A DNA stretch of 64,000 nucleotides from Clitoria ternatea. Taxonomy: Eukaryota; Streptophyta; Magnoliopsida; Fabales; Fabaceae. The notes under the pieces are model-generated. The model was not told the DNA's origin. It worked only from the letters and a program-made list of their open reading frames with translations, and did not search any database. Within the stretch, counting starts at the first letter, position 1, and every line of letters starts with the position of its first letter. Positions 22,195 through 33,406 of the stretch are shown in pieces. A program made the translations under genes and the position numbers. The stretch covers positions 37,958,501-38,022,500 of the forward strand of contig CM075674.1 in NCBI GenBank assembly GCA_037962975.1. Direction: 5' to 3'.

Positions 22195-23525
22195 CCCCTA
22201 GTTCAAAAAGAAATGAAAGAATTGGGGGTGTTGCCCCTCGGTTGACTGGAAATAAAAGGATTGGGGGTTGACCCTCGATTAACAGGAAATGAAAGGATTG
22301 AGGGTGTTGCCCCTTGGTTGACTAGAAATAAAAGAATTGAGGGTTGACCCTTGATTAACAGGAAATGAAAGGATTGAGGGTGTTGCCCCTCGGTTGACTG
22401 GAAATAAAAAGATTGGGGGTTGACCCTTGGTTAATAGGAAATGGAAGGATTGTGGGTGTTGCCCCTCGGTTGACTAAAAATAAAAGGATTGGGGGTTGAC
22501 CCTCAGTTAACAAGAAATGAAAGGATTGGGCGTGTTTCCCCTTGATTGACTGGAAATAAAAGGATTGGGCGTGTTGCCCCTCGGTTAATTGGAAATAAAA
22601 GGATTGGGGGTGTTGCCCCTCAGTTGACTGGAAATAAAAGGATTGGGGGTTGACCCTTGATTAACAGGAAATGAAAGGATTAGGGGTGTTGCCCCTCGGT
22701 TGACTGGAAATAAAAAGATTGGGGGTTGACCCTCGGTTAACAGAAAATGAAAGGATTGGGAGTGTTGCCCCTCGATTGACTCGAAGTAAAAGGATTGTGG
22801 GTTGACCCTCAGTTAACAGGAAATGAAAGGATTAGGGGTGGCCCCTCGGTTGACTGGAAATAAAAAGATTATCAATTAACAGGAAATGAAAGGATTGGGG
22901 GTGTTGCCCCTCGATTGACTGGAAATAAAAGGATTGGGGGTTGACCCTTGATTAACAGGAAATGAAAGGATTGGGGGTGTTGCCTCTCGGTTGACTGGAA
23001 ATAAAAAGATTAGGGGTTGACCCTCGGTTAATAGGAAATGAAAGGATTAGGGGTGTTGCCCCTCGATTGACAGGAAATAAAAAGATTGGGGGTTGACCCT
23101 CGGTTAACAGGAAATGAAAGGATTAGGGGTGTTGCTCCTCAGTTGACTGGAAATAAAAGGATTGGGGGTTGACCCTCGGTTAACAGGAAATGAAAGGATT
23201 GGGGGTGTTGCCCCTCGATTGACTAGAAATAAAAGGATTGGGGGTTGACCCTCGGTTAACAGGAAATGAAAGGATTGGGGGTGTTTCCCCTCGGTTGACT
23301 GGAAATAAAAAGATTAGGGGTTGACCCTCGGTTAACAAGTAATGAAAGGATTGGGGGTGTTGCCCCTCGGTTGACTAGAAATAAAAAGATTGGGGGTTGA
23401 CCCTCGGTTAACAAGAAATGAAAGGATTAGGGGTGTTTCCCCTCGGTTTCCTGGAAATAAAAGGATTGAGGGTTGACCCTCGGTTAACAAGAAATGAAAG
23501 GATTAGGGGGTGTTGTCCCTCGGTT
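22195..23525. repeat. Ogre 3' minisatellite C (about 75-bp unit)
   Basis: Roughly 17 units each combine two half-units of about 37 bp. One half has GGATTGGGGGTTGACCCTCG and the other GGATTGGGGGTGTTGCCCCT. Each half carries a small inverted repeat (GGGGTTGACCC, GGGGTGTTGCCCC). Units vary by point changes and a few deletions, for example near 22865. Tandem arrays here, before the 3' LTR, are known for Ogre elements. Confidence 0.92.
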
Positions 23526-23825
23526 GACTGGAAAGGAAAGGGTACCTCGTTCGGTGACTGGAAAGGAAAAGGTGCCTCATTCGGTGACAGGAAAGTAAAT
23601 GGTTCCTCGTTCGGTGACTGGAAGGTAAAAGGGTGCCTTGTTCGGCGATAGGAAAGTAAATGGTGCCTCGGTCGGCGACTGGAAGGTAAAAGGGTGCCTT
23701 GTTTGGCCACTAAAAAGTAAAGGGTGTCTTGTTTGGTGATAGGAAAGGAAAGGATGCCTTGTTCGGCGACTGGAAAGAAGAAGGGTGCCTTGTTTGGCGA
23801 CTGGAAATTTAGAGATTTCTAGTTT
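23526..23825. repeat. Ogre 3' repeat block D
   Basis: Units of about 37-45 bp, based on GGTGCCTCGTTCGGTGACTG and GGAAAGTAAA, run in tandem. ORFs on both strands are by-products of the repeat. Confidence 0.85.
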
Positions 23826-24310
23826 TTTTTTTTGGAAAGAAACTTGAAAGACGCCGACTTTGGCAAATTATGAGAAGAAACTTAAAAGATGCCAGCTTCG
23901 GCGATTTATAAAAAGTAACTTGAGAAAAGCTAGCTTTGGCGATTGAGAAGGAAACTCTAAAAGGTGCCAGTTTTGACGATTGAGGAAGAAACTTTGAGAA
24001 GTGTCAGCTTTGGCAATTGAGGAAGAAACTTGAAAGATGTCGACTTTGGTAATTTATGAAAAGAAACTTAAAAGACGCCAGCTTTAGCAATTTATGAAAA
24101 GAAACTTGAGAGAAGCCAGCTTTGGCGATGGAGGAGGAAACTTTAAAGGTGCCAGCTTTGGCGATTGAGGAAAAGATTTTGAAGGTGGTTTTGAGGAAGA
24201 GATTTTGAAGGTGCCAACTTTGGCGATTGAGGAAGAATCTTTGAGAAGTGCCAGCTTTGGCGATTGAGGAGGAAACTTTGAAAGGTGTCAGCTTTAGCGG
24301 AAGTGATCCT
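23826..24310. repeat. Ogre 3' repeat block E
   Basis: Units of about 40 bp contain GATGCCAGCTTTGGCGATT and GAGGAAGAAACTT. The minus-strand ORFs (24004-24481) are repeat by-products rich in Ser, Phe and Leu. Confidence 0.85.
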
Positions 24311-25721
24311 ACTGGGGAAAAGAACTTGATCAAGGTGTCGAGACTTGACATGACTGCCTGTTACAACAACCTGTAGAAAAAGATTAGTAGTGCAAAGTAA
24401 AATAAATTGGAATCTGAGGAGACTTCCCATAGAACCATGATCCCTACAGACTTGAGGCGACTCATGACTAGAACAGATCAAATGAGGTAACCCTAGCTTC
24501 AGAGAACGTGTTCGGCCCAGTCTTCATAATGATTGCTTGAGGCGAGATTGAGTAATAGGAGCGTCTTGTCCTTACGACTTTAAATAGTCATTACTTTCTT
24601 ATTTTATATATTAAGAAAAAATACACATCCATCATATCAATGAGACTCAACATGAATACGTGTCAAAAAAGGTGAAATTTTATTTGAGTTGGATAAGTAT
24701 AGAGGGAGGAAAGCATAGAAAGCAAAAGAAACAAGCATGGTTAAATAGGAAAGATTGATAATTGGGTGAAACAAGGAGGGTTTTATAGATCTTCTAGTAA
24801 ATTTCTGAGAACAATGCATATCTCAATCCCATTTCACGACCTCAAGTTCACCATTTGACCTTCGCTCTGAGAGGGTAGTTCAACCATGGTCCATGTGCCC
24901 CAGTTTGGAGTTGTACGTTTTGTGTTGGAGGTTTCAGTCATGCTGTCAGAATTTGGACCCTAATTTCTTACCTGAGCCACCTTTTTAGGTTTTTGACTCA
25001 CCGAATTGCTCTAACTTTTGCCTAGGCCGCCTTTTCCGGTTTTCAGCCCAACGAGCTCTTCTCACTCACGACTCTTTTCATCTTTTCCTCTAAGAAGGTA
25101 GTTCGACCATGATTCACGTGCCCTAGTTTGGACTTGCACGTTTTGCATTGGGAAACTTTAGTTACTCTGCCGAAATCTTGACCTTAATTTTGCCTGAGCC
25201 GCCTTTTCAGGTTTTTGACTCACCGGGTTGCTCTAACTTTTGCCTAGGTCGCCTTTTCAGGTTTTCAGCCTAGCGAGCTTTTCTCTTTCTTTATAATGTG
25301 TTTTTCCTTTCTTGTTTATTTTTGGTTGCATCCTTTACAGTAAAAAGTTAAATCTGATTACACTCCAGTTGAGCTTGCCCAGCCTTTCCAGATTTAGTTT
25401 GATTCTTTGGGGAACTGATGTCACTTCAAATAAAAGACTCTACTCCTATGCCATGTACCCAACAAAATAGGGGTGAGTGTTTTTCGCATCAATGAGAGGG
25501 AATTAATGAGTCATCATTTTGACCTTTATTTTTTTTTTATTTTCTGGATTTTTTCCTTTTTCCTTTTTTTGTTTTTGTTTCCTTTTGTTTGTCTTTTTTT
25601 TGTTTTTTTATCCCCTTGCAATGACTCAATCTGACAGACTATTTCCTTAGTTACATAGGCATGGGGAGTAATTATGCCCCAAATATGAAATATTGTCTTT
25701 TGTTATGTTCTTGTATTGATG
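24311..25721 (-). other. Ogre internal 3' region, non-coding
   Basis: There is no reverse transcriptase, integrase or other recognisable coding sequence here. Two related stretches (24840-25060 and 25080-25300) share TGCCTGAGCCGCCTTTTCAGG-like text, so the region contains an old duplication of about 240 bp. A T-rich tract lies at 25528-25600. Confidence 0.6.
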
Positions 25722-25726
25722 ACATC

Positions 25727-28700
25727 TAAAACATCCTAACATTTAAAACTAGGTTTCTAAAACCTAAATAAATTTTTCACGAATTACTTTCAATTTCAAA
25801 ATAGGATTTGGGAGCAGTACAATAACACTGTCATCACTACATCAACCTTCTAATGTGTAGTTCATCATCACAATCTACCCATTTTTGTAATGCAACAGTT
25901 TTATGGATATATCAAATATCACACACATTTATATATATAGTGGGACCAACCAGGGTCTCCACAATACAACATCATCATCCACCATAACAACAAGCATATG
26001 CTCAAAATAGGTCTAGGCTTCCAGCTGAAGCCGTCAGTTACCTATTCAACTAAGCATTTATATATACACATATATAACAAAACAGGTATGCACAGGAGCC
26101 GGCCAAGGCTACTATAAAACTACTATATACATTATATACAATATATATATATATATATATATATATACAGTACTCCACGCTCGATCTTGGTGACCTCTCA
26201 CCAATCTCCGTCACTTCCTAAGTCCACTGTAAAAATATCCATAAATAGGGGTGAGTATATACATGTCAAATGACAGTTATTGAATCAGATCGAGTATCCA
26301 ATTCATTAACATATATAATCATATTCAATACTACACAACCTCATCATATAACATTTAATCTCATATTCTCATATAATCATACCACTCATGTTGTTCTCAA
26401 CAACATATATCAATGCATAAATGTGCTCAATTATATAGATCCATTATTAAGTTTTAATTTTTGTGTTGCAACACTGGCTCTCAGCCATAACTCATCTCTC
26501 AATTGATCCGGACGTTTTACTGGTACCAAACTGTTTGCCCTCTCACGTGACACAATCACTCTCAGTGACAACGGTAGTGTCACGGGCTAACCCCGAGCCC
26601 CGCTCAAGAGGTTTTGCCTTGAGTCCCACCCAAGGTCTTTTGTGGAATCCTCGAAACCACAATCATATTTCATATTTATTCATCAATTTAAGCATCCCAT
26701 GCTATATCAATTTGTATCTCATGCATATACTCATATTATCATCACATATCATACTACATATCATGCATAGGAATCACAACAAATTCACAAATACAATATA
26801 TATATCTCGTGCCAAATTCAACATCAATAATATATGAACGAAAAATATCATAACACAATTATGTCACACATATTATATATTCAGGATTTCTTACTAATAA
26901 TAATAATAATATCCCAAAACCATTCATAAACTATGCATTTAAAATGTAAACGCTCCCCCTACCTGGAATCCTTGATTTCAAAACTCGAACGCTCCCCGAA
27001 CGATTCGAGTCAATCGCTGATTTAAACTTATGCTACTGGTCAAGCATAATATCTCCAAGTATAGACCTCAAAACTAAGATCCCAACGGTAAGTACCTAGA
27101 AACACTTCTCATAAACCTTATACCAAAATTTTAGCCCCATCCAACGGTTAACGAATCAGAAATGGCAGTTTTCCCGAAGCTGGTTAGAATTCCTGTGAAC
27201 TGGAACAGGGTCGTGGTTTGAACACAATTTCTCAACCTACAGATGTCTAAAGGAAAATATGAACGGTGATATTGTTTAAGAGGATGTTGAGAATACACTC
27301 TAAAAGTTTCAGGCTGATCCAATGGTGGGATTGGCTGAGATCATTGACTGAAGTACACTAGTCCAGAAACTCTGTACTCTTTTCTCTCTTCTTTTCTCTC
27401 TCTCTCTCTATGGCTTAGGTTATGATGGATAAGTTTGATAATGATAAGTGATGGGTCATAGGTTCAAACCTCTAAACAGCAAGGGAAACACCATTAAAGT
27501 TTTAGAATACAAAATGATTATTGAACCATAAAAATTTCAAGAACAAGCTCCAAGAAAATTTGGCAAACTCACCTTGGGTGGTTCCTAGATGAGCTATGGT
27601 TTGGAAAAGCTCCAAGGCAAGACTATAGCTGATTTTAGAGGATTATTTCATACAAATAAAACGGAAAAATGGAGGGGTTTTGTGGCTATGAGATAGAATG
27701 ATTTAAGGGAGAAGATAAGCTTCAGTTCTTCATGGCTATGACATGTAAAAGAATGGAGATAGGGCTGATTGGTGGTTATGGAAAAAGAAGAGATGAGTTG
27801 TTGAAGCTTTGAAATTTTTGAGGTGAAGAGGAATGGCTTATGGTTTCTACCGTGAATGAATAATGGAGAAAAGGGAATGCTGAACAAGGTGGGACAAGTG
27901 GCCATTGATGTTGCAAGCTTATTGGACCATGTTGCATGGAGTAGTTGAGTTATCCAGCTTTGCATGTAACGTTGTGTGAGATTTTAAGTGATGATGTAGA
28001 CCGAATTTTGAAATGGTCTGAACACAAAATTTTTAGAACTTTTTGTTCTATTTAAATCCATATATAACAAAAAAAAATCTATCAAGAATTGAGTGAGATA
28101 TGGTCAAAATACGACAAGATACTCTAATTGTCTTTGAATCAGGTATGTGCTCAGAAATAAATTCACCAAACATTATCCTTTGAGAATTGGGTTTCATTCC
28201 TTTCATAAAAATTGTAGATAATTTTGATATAAATCTATAGCAAAAACAATGAAGCAATTTGAGTTCCGGACAAGGGAGATACATAATTTGTTTCTACAGG
28301 CAGTCAATATCAAAATGAAACAGTCCAAGGGTTCTATATTTTCATTAAACTGTAGTAATCTAGCAAGAATCAGCCCTCGAGGTCTTCACAAAAAATGTAG
28401 ATAATTTTATTACAGAGATTTTGACACTAAGTTTGTAAGAAACGGAGGTGATATGAGAGAGTTATGAATTTCTGAACGAACCATGCACAGGATAAAAACG
28501 TGAATAATCATGGTTCTAAGATGGATTTACTTAATTCTTGAGTTTGAGCATGACAGAGTGAGAATTTGGGATAGAGCCCAGAAATAGAGATTAAAAATCT
28601 CTTTGAAACAAAGTGAACAAGACCAAAATCATTTCAACCAAGCATTATTTGAGAAAATTAGACCCAAAATGTCAAAGGCGCGCAGGAAAAGAATAAGCCA

Positions 28701-28750
28701 CTGAGCCTTAATGAGTTAATTTCTAAAATTTTCAAATTTAGGATGTTACA
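25727..28750 (-). repeat. 3' LTR of the Tekay element
   Basis: This 3024-bp LTR is homologous along its length to 33407-36412. It includes a longer TA microsatellite (about 26138-26166) than its partner and a CT microsatellite near 27385-27410. The LTRs differ at a few percent of positions by eye, more than the LARD pair. Confidence 0.9.
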
Positions 28751-28763
28751 ATTCTCTCCTCCT
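28751..28763 (-). other. Polypurine tract of the Tekay element
   Basis: Minus-strand AGGAGGAGAGAAT directly precedes the 3' LTR start. Confidence 0.7.
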
Positions 28764-28779
28764 ACAAAAATTTTGTCTT

Positions 28780-29158
28780 CAAAATTTAAACATAAAGACA
28801 TACCTCAATGAAATAACTCGAGATATTGCTGCCTCATAGCATCTTCACGTTCCCAAGTGTACATAGTACATTGATCCTGTTGCCATGTGACTTTGACCAA
28901 CTAAACATTTTTGCTTCTCAAGCGTTTCACAGATCTATCCACTATACCAGTGGGCTCAACTATAGTGGTCAGGTTCTCTCTGATCTCAACATCATCATCT
29001 GGCATTTCATGAGTAGGATTTGGCAAGTATTTTCATAACTGAGAAACGTGAAATATATTATGTAAATTTAACAAATGAGGAGGCAGTGCTATCTGATAAG
29101 CCACAAGGCTAACTCTTTTCAACACTTCATAGGGTCAAATATACCTCGGACTTAGTTT
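28780..29158 (-). pseudogene. Chromodomain-like C-terminus of the Tekay polyprotein (decayed)
   Basis: On the minus strand the segment around 28780-28965 reads, with stops and shifts, like the chromodomain tail of Tekay integrases. Recognisable pieces are SVKRLRSKNV, LVKVTWQQ and YTWEREDAMRQQY. Such tails are thought to guide integration to particular chromatin. Stops and frameshifts separate it from the integrase ORF. Confidence 0.6.
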
Positions 29159-29602
29159 TCAACTTTTTAATGCTCTTCCAATACCCTTACTAGGAGAAAC
29201 TTTTAGAAATACTCTATCACCAACCTGAAACTCAAGCGGTTTCGTCCGTTTATCATGATAACTTTTCTGACGATCTTGGGATGCTTTCATTTTCTCTTTG
29301 ATCATCTGTATTTGCTCAGAAGTCTGTTGCACAATCTTAGGGCCCAACATTAGACTCTCACTAATCTCTGACCAACAAAGAGGTATTCGACACTTTCTGC
29401 CATATAAAGCCTCATATAGAGCCATACCAATGCTACTATGATAACTATTATTATAAGTAAATTCAATCAATGGAAGATACTGCTCCCAGCCACCACCATG
29501 CTCTAGCATACTGGACCTCAACAAGTCCTCTAAACTCTGAATGGTACGCTCAGACTGCCCATCTGTTTGGGGATGATAGGCCAAACTCAATCGAAGCTTC
29601 AA
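29159..29602 (-). pseudogene. Integrase C-terminal half, Tekay element
   Basis: The 147-codon ORF starts at YHPQTDGQSERTIQSLEDLL (residues 8-27), holding the Glu of the integrase D,D-35-E triad. It continues through FTYNNSYHSSIG, EALYGRKCR and the GDRVFLKVSP element of the Ty3/gypsy integrase C-terminus. The second catalytic Asp lies upstream in 29603-29689, in a different frame with stops, so the integrase is inactive. It would have inserted element cDNA into host DNA. Confidence 0.85.
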
Positions 29603-30070
29603 GCCTAACTCTTGATGTAAACTTCCCTAAAATCGGGAAGTAAATCTCGGATCTCTATCCGACACAATAGAAGATGACACACCATGCAGTCAAATGATCT
29701 CACCGATATACAACTGTGCTAGTCTCTGCAAAGGGTAACTTATATTAATAGGCAGGAAATATGCAGACTTCATTAACCGATCCACAATAACCCAAATAAC
29801 GTCATGACCACTATGAGTCCTGGGTAATCCCATCACAAAATCCATGGCAATAGCATCCCATTTCCATACAGGAATCTCAAGAGGCTGTAAACCACCATAT
29901 GGTTTTTGATGCTCAACCTTTGCTTTCTGACAGATAATACAATGAGCTAAATAATCAACCATATCTCTTTTCAATCCAGGCCACCAGAAATACAATTTTA
30001 GATCATGGTACATCTTTGTAGTACCTGGATGGGTACTCAATATACTTTTATGAGCTTTATCAAGTATCAT
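29603..30070 (-). pseudogene. Integrase N-terminal half, Tekay element
   Basis: The ORF at 29690-30070 has the HHCC zinc-binding pattern (His near residues 7 and 15 in AHKSILSTH, Cys in HCIICQKAK). It then shows the catalytic-core start MDFVMGLPRTHSGHDVIWVI with the first Asp and VDRLMKSAYF. The following 29603-29689 contains the second Asp region in shifted frames. Confidence 0.82.
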
Positions 30071-30464
30071 TTTTTCTCAAATCACCAAAATCAGGCATAT
30101 AAACCCGGCCTTTCACTCGCCAAATACCGTCAGAACCTTGTGATAAAAATAAGTCTTTGCCACTAGCCAGAGTTTCTTTCATCTCTGCTAGATAAGCATC
30201 AGTTAATTGTTGAGTATACACCAACTTTAAGAACTCATTGGCTCTTGTCAAAGTACCAAGAGTCACTTTCTGAGGCGAAGAGACATCCACATGCAGATTC
30301 ATATCTCTAAATTGTTCAAGCAACTCCATCTCTTTAACCATCATCACTACCATATGAATAGATTTCCGGCTTAAGGCATCAGCTACAATATTCGCCTTCC
30401 CCAGATGGTATTTCAAATCAAAATCATAGTCTTTCAAAAATTCAATACATCTCTTCTGCCTCAT
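30060..30464 (-). pseudogene. RNase H end and integrase linker, Tekay element
   Basis: The 134-codon ORF begins with QKRCIEFLKDYDF...YHLGKANIVADALSRKS, the conserved end of Ty3/gypsy RNase H. It then runs into the linker before the integrase zinc domain, overlapping the integrase ORF in another frame, which indicates a frameshift near 30065. Confidence 0.8.
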
Positions 30465-31003
30465 ATTCAGTTTTTTTTATCAAACAGATATTTCAAACTT
30501 TTATGGTCACTATACACTTCAAATCTAGAGCCATAAAGATAATGCCTCCAAATTTTCAGTGCAAAGACCACAGCTACAAGCCCCAAATCATACGTAGGAT
30601 AATTTTGTTCATGTGGTCGTAACTATCTCAAAGCATAAGCAATTACCTTACCCTTCTACATCAATACATACCCAAGGCCTAACATGGATGCATCACAATA
30701 AACCACAAAATTTTCCTGCAGATTAGGCAATGCCAGCACAGGAGTAAAAGTTAATCTAGCCTTCAATTCTTGGAAACTTTGTTCATATTCAGAAGACCAC
30801 ACAAAAGGAACATTCTTTCAGGTTAGCTTGGTCAATGGCAATAGAATTTTAGAGAATCCTTCAATGAATCTCTTATAATAACTAGCTAAACCCATAAAAC
30901 TTCTGACCTCAGTAATAGACTTAGGTCTCTCCCAAGCCATAACAGCTTTAATTTTTGAAGGATCAACAGATACACCTTCACTGGAAATAACATGACCCAG
31001 AAA
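30465..31003 (-). pseudogene. RNase H domain, Tekay element (broken)
   Basis: The minus-strand frames read YKRFIEGFSKI, PFVWSSEYEQSFQELKARL, VVYCDAS, NYPTYDL and ALKIWRHYLYGSRFEVYSDH, the conserved order of the reverse transcriptase connection and RNase H. At least four stops interrupt it, so there is no long ORF. RNase H would remove RNA from RNA-DNA hybrids during replication. Confidence 0.78.
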
Positions 31004-31537
31004 TTAAATCTTGTCTATCCAGAATTCACACTTAGATAGTTTAGCAAACAATTGCTTCTCTTTTAGCACTTGAAGTACCAAACGAAGATGCTCTTCATGC
31101 TCCTCATGAGACTTAGAATAAATTAGAATATCGTCAATAAATACTACCACAAACCGGTCCAGATAAGGATGGAAGATATTGTTCATATAGTTCATAAACA
31201 CAACTGGAGCATTAGTCACACCAAACGACATCACCACATATTCATAATGACCATATCGGGTCCTGAACACCGTCTTAGGAACATCAGCAGCTTTAACTCG
31301 GATCTAATGGTATCCAGATCGTAAATCAATCTTTAAAAAGACTGAAGCACCACGCAACTGATCAATCAAATCATCAATTGTAGGCAATGGATATTTATTC
31401 TTGATTGTGAGCTTATTTAATTAGCGGTAATCAACACATAACCGCATACTGCCATCCTTTTTCTTAACAAGTAACACCAGAGCACCCCACGGTGATATAC
31501 TAGGCTGAATAAATTATTTCTCAAGTAATTCATCAAC
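31004..31537 (-). pseudogene. Reverse transcriptase core, Tekay element
   Basis: The ORF at 31004-31270 carries FRTRYGHYEYVVMSFGVTNA and the catalytic FIDDILIYS motif (two Asp) followed by HLRLVLQVLKEKQLFAKLSKCEFW. Upstream (31271-31537) the fingers domain, with VLLVKKKDGS- and YPLP-type text, is readable but interrupted by stops near 31304, 31421 and 31516. Confidence 0.85.
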
Positions 31538-32470
31538 CTACTTCTTTAATTCAGCTAATTCAACTGGAGACATTCTATAAGGAGCTTTGGAGATCGGTTT
31601 AGCTCCAGGAATAAGATTAATAGAGAATTCAATTTCTCTATCAGGAGGAACACCAGGTACATCCTCTGGAAACACCTCAGAAAAATCACACACAATATGG
31701 ATATCATGGACTCTATACCCATTCTTTCCATCAATCATACAGAATAACATAAACAACTGATATATACCTTGAATTTCATAATTATTGGCATTCTGATTAG
31801 GAAATATCACCCGTGGGTTCTGATAATCAACTAGGACTCTATTGGCTGATAGCCAATCCATACCGAGAACGATGTCAAGACCTCTCAAAGGTAGACATAT
31901 AAAATCAGCCATAAAACTCCTATCACCCAAAGTGAAGGATACATTTTCACGCATCATAGAAGTCCATAGTTTTGCACCAGTCGGGTTAGACACATTCAAT
32001 GCTCGATTCATAGCAATAATAGGTAATCTCATACTCATCACACAATCATTAGAAATAAAAGAATGAGTTGCACCAGAGTCAAACACCACATTAAGAATAG
32101 TATCCCCAATTAAACACTTACTCTGAACAAGATCATTGGCTTGGGCAGCATCCTCAACAGTGATGGCATAGACTCTTCCTGTAGCTGGTGAATTAGAAGT
32201 TCCAGCTTGATCATTTCTAGGTACCATAGAATTATTACTGCGTCCACCATTGCCTCGGCCACCACGGTTACCATTTCCACGGCCTCGTCCTCGGAAGCCT
32301 CCACGGTTTACACTTGCATTAGAATCAATTTGTTGTAAAAGAGGACAATTAGGACAAATATGTCCTTTTTCATTGTAATTATAACAGACAACCTCTTCTT
32401 CTTTATCACAGTTTCTGGCATAATGATCACCACCACATCTGAAACATTTGACGTCCCTCGGATGACTCAT
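31538..32470 (-). CDS. Gag zinc knuckle, protease and start of reverse transcriptase, Tekay element
   Basis: The 310-residue ORF has a CCHC zinc knuckle at the N-terminus (CFRCGGDHYARNC, residues 9-21). A second, imperfect one (CYNYNEKGHICPNC, residues 29-42) has lost one Cys. A Gly/Arg/Asn-rich linker follows. A retropepsin core shows VVFDSGATHSFI near residue 130 and LDIVLGMDWLS near 200. Then come the VFPEDVPGVPPDREIEFSI and PISKAPYRMSP blocks that open plant Ty3/gypsy reverse transcriptase. It ends at a stop inside the reverse transcriptase. This is the longest surviving ORF of the element. Confidence 0.88.
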   Translation of the reverse strand: MSHPRDVKCFRCGGDHYARNCDKEEEVVCYNYNEKGHICPNCPLLQQIDSNASVNRGGFRGRGRGNGNRGGRGNGGRSNNSMVPRNDQAGTSNSPATGRVYAITVEDAAQANDLVQSKCLIGDTILNVVFDSGATHSFISNDCVMSMRLPIIAMNRALNVSNPTGAKLWTSMMRENVSFTLGDRSFMADFICLPLRGLDIVLGMDWLSANRVLVDYQNPRVIFPNQNANNYEIQGIYQLFMLFCMIDGKNGYRVHDIHIVCDFSEVFPEDVPGVPPDREIEFSINLIPGAKPISKAPYRMSPVELAELKK

Positions 32471-33226
32471 AAAATGACCACTAGAGTTTCCTCGGCCTCT
32501 GGATTTAGAGGATGATCCACCTCTAACAAACTTCCCTTGCTTTTTGAAACTGATAGGTGGTAACTTTAAAGAACTATCAGATCTACTGCTTGATCCAGTA
32601 GAAGCTTTGTCATCTTCTTCATAAATTCGGCATTTATTAACAAGAACAGGGAAGCTCCTGATTTCTGGGTGTCTAAAAGCCTTCTTGATTTCTGGTTTTA
32701 GACCACTCTCAAATTTAATACACTTGGAGCCTTCAGTACCCGGCAGCTGAAAACGAGGATAAAATAAATAGAGTTCTTCAAATTTTATTGTATACTCTTC
32801 TACACAAAAGTTGCCCTATCTGAGCTCCATGAATTCTAGTTCTTTTCTGCTTGTTATAGTGTCATGGAAATATTTCTCAAGGAAGTACACCTTGAAATTC
32901 TCCCAAATCAATTCAGTTCCCGCAGCTATCATCCTAGCTTTTGTCATTTTCCACCAATTTTTAGCTTTTTTACGAAGTATAAACACAACATATTTGACTT
33001 TTTGTGCCTCAGTGCACTGCAAACTATCAAAGATCCTTTCTAAGTTTTGAATCCATGCATAAGCTTGATCAGGATGAAAGCCTCCATGAAATTCAGTGGG
33101 TTTACGCTTCAAGAAGCAGTCCAGACTATAATTATTTGCTGGTGGAGGCTGATTCCGCCTCTCTAGAATATCAACTAAATGCTAAAATGCAGTAGCCATG
33201 ACATCCATACCATGAGGGTCAGCCAT
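32471..33226 (-). pseudogene. Gag capsid, Tekay element
   Basis: An ATG at 33226 (MADPHGMDVMATAF) is followed at once by a TAG. The frame resumes with KRKPTEFHGGFHPDQAYAWI, NLERIFDSLQC, AKNWWKMTKARM, TELIWENFKVYFLEKYF (ORF 32816-33112). This is the classic Tekay/chromovirus Gag capsid pattern. Downstream to 32471 the frame is again broken. Confidence 0.82.
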
Positions 33227-33391
33227 TTCTTATCCTGAAAATAATCACCATACTTTAGTACCTCTCATGGATAAGAATGCAATTTATTCATAGTTGATTT
33301 CCTTAACTATAATACTTAACAACCATAATATGATTTCACTCAATTCATAGCATTTAGTAGCTTAACCTTGGCCTGGGACCTTTTCAAGTCT

Positions 33392-33403
33392 GCTCTGATA
33401 CCA
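33392..33403 (-). other. Primer binding site, initiator tRNA-Met type, Tekay element
   Basis: Minus-strand TGGTATCAGAGC, intact, lies three bases from the LTR end at 33407. Confidence 0.9.
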
Positions 33404-33406
33404 AAA

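Noticed and set aside
22195..23525. Possible CRISPR array, because of regular spaced repeats
   Set aside because: The sequence is plant, the units are contiguous without unique spacers, and there are no cas genes.
23408..24481. ORFs on both strands with repeated peptides
   Set aside because: They follow the period of the Ogre tandem repeats and lack start context or domains.
26270..26837. ORFs in the Tekay LTR, also at 33938-34322
   Set aside because: Duplicated because of the LTR pair, no domain, and the second ORF is of different length in the partner.
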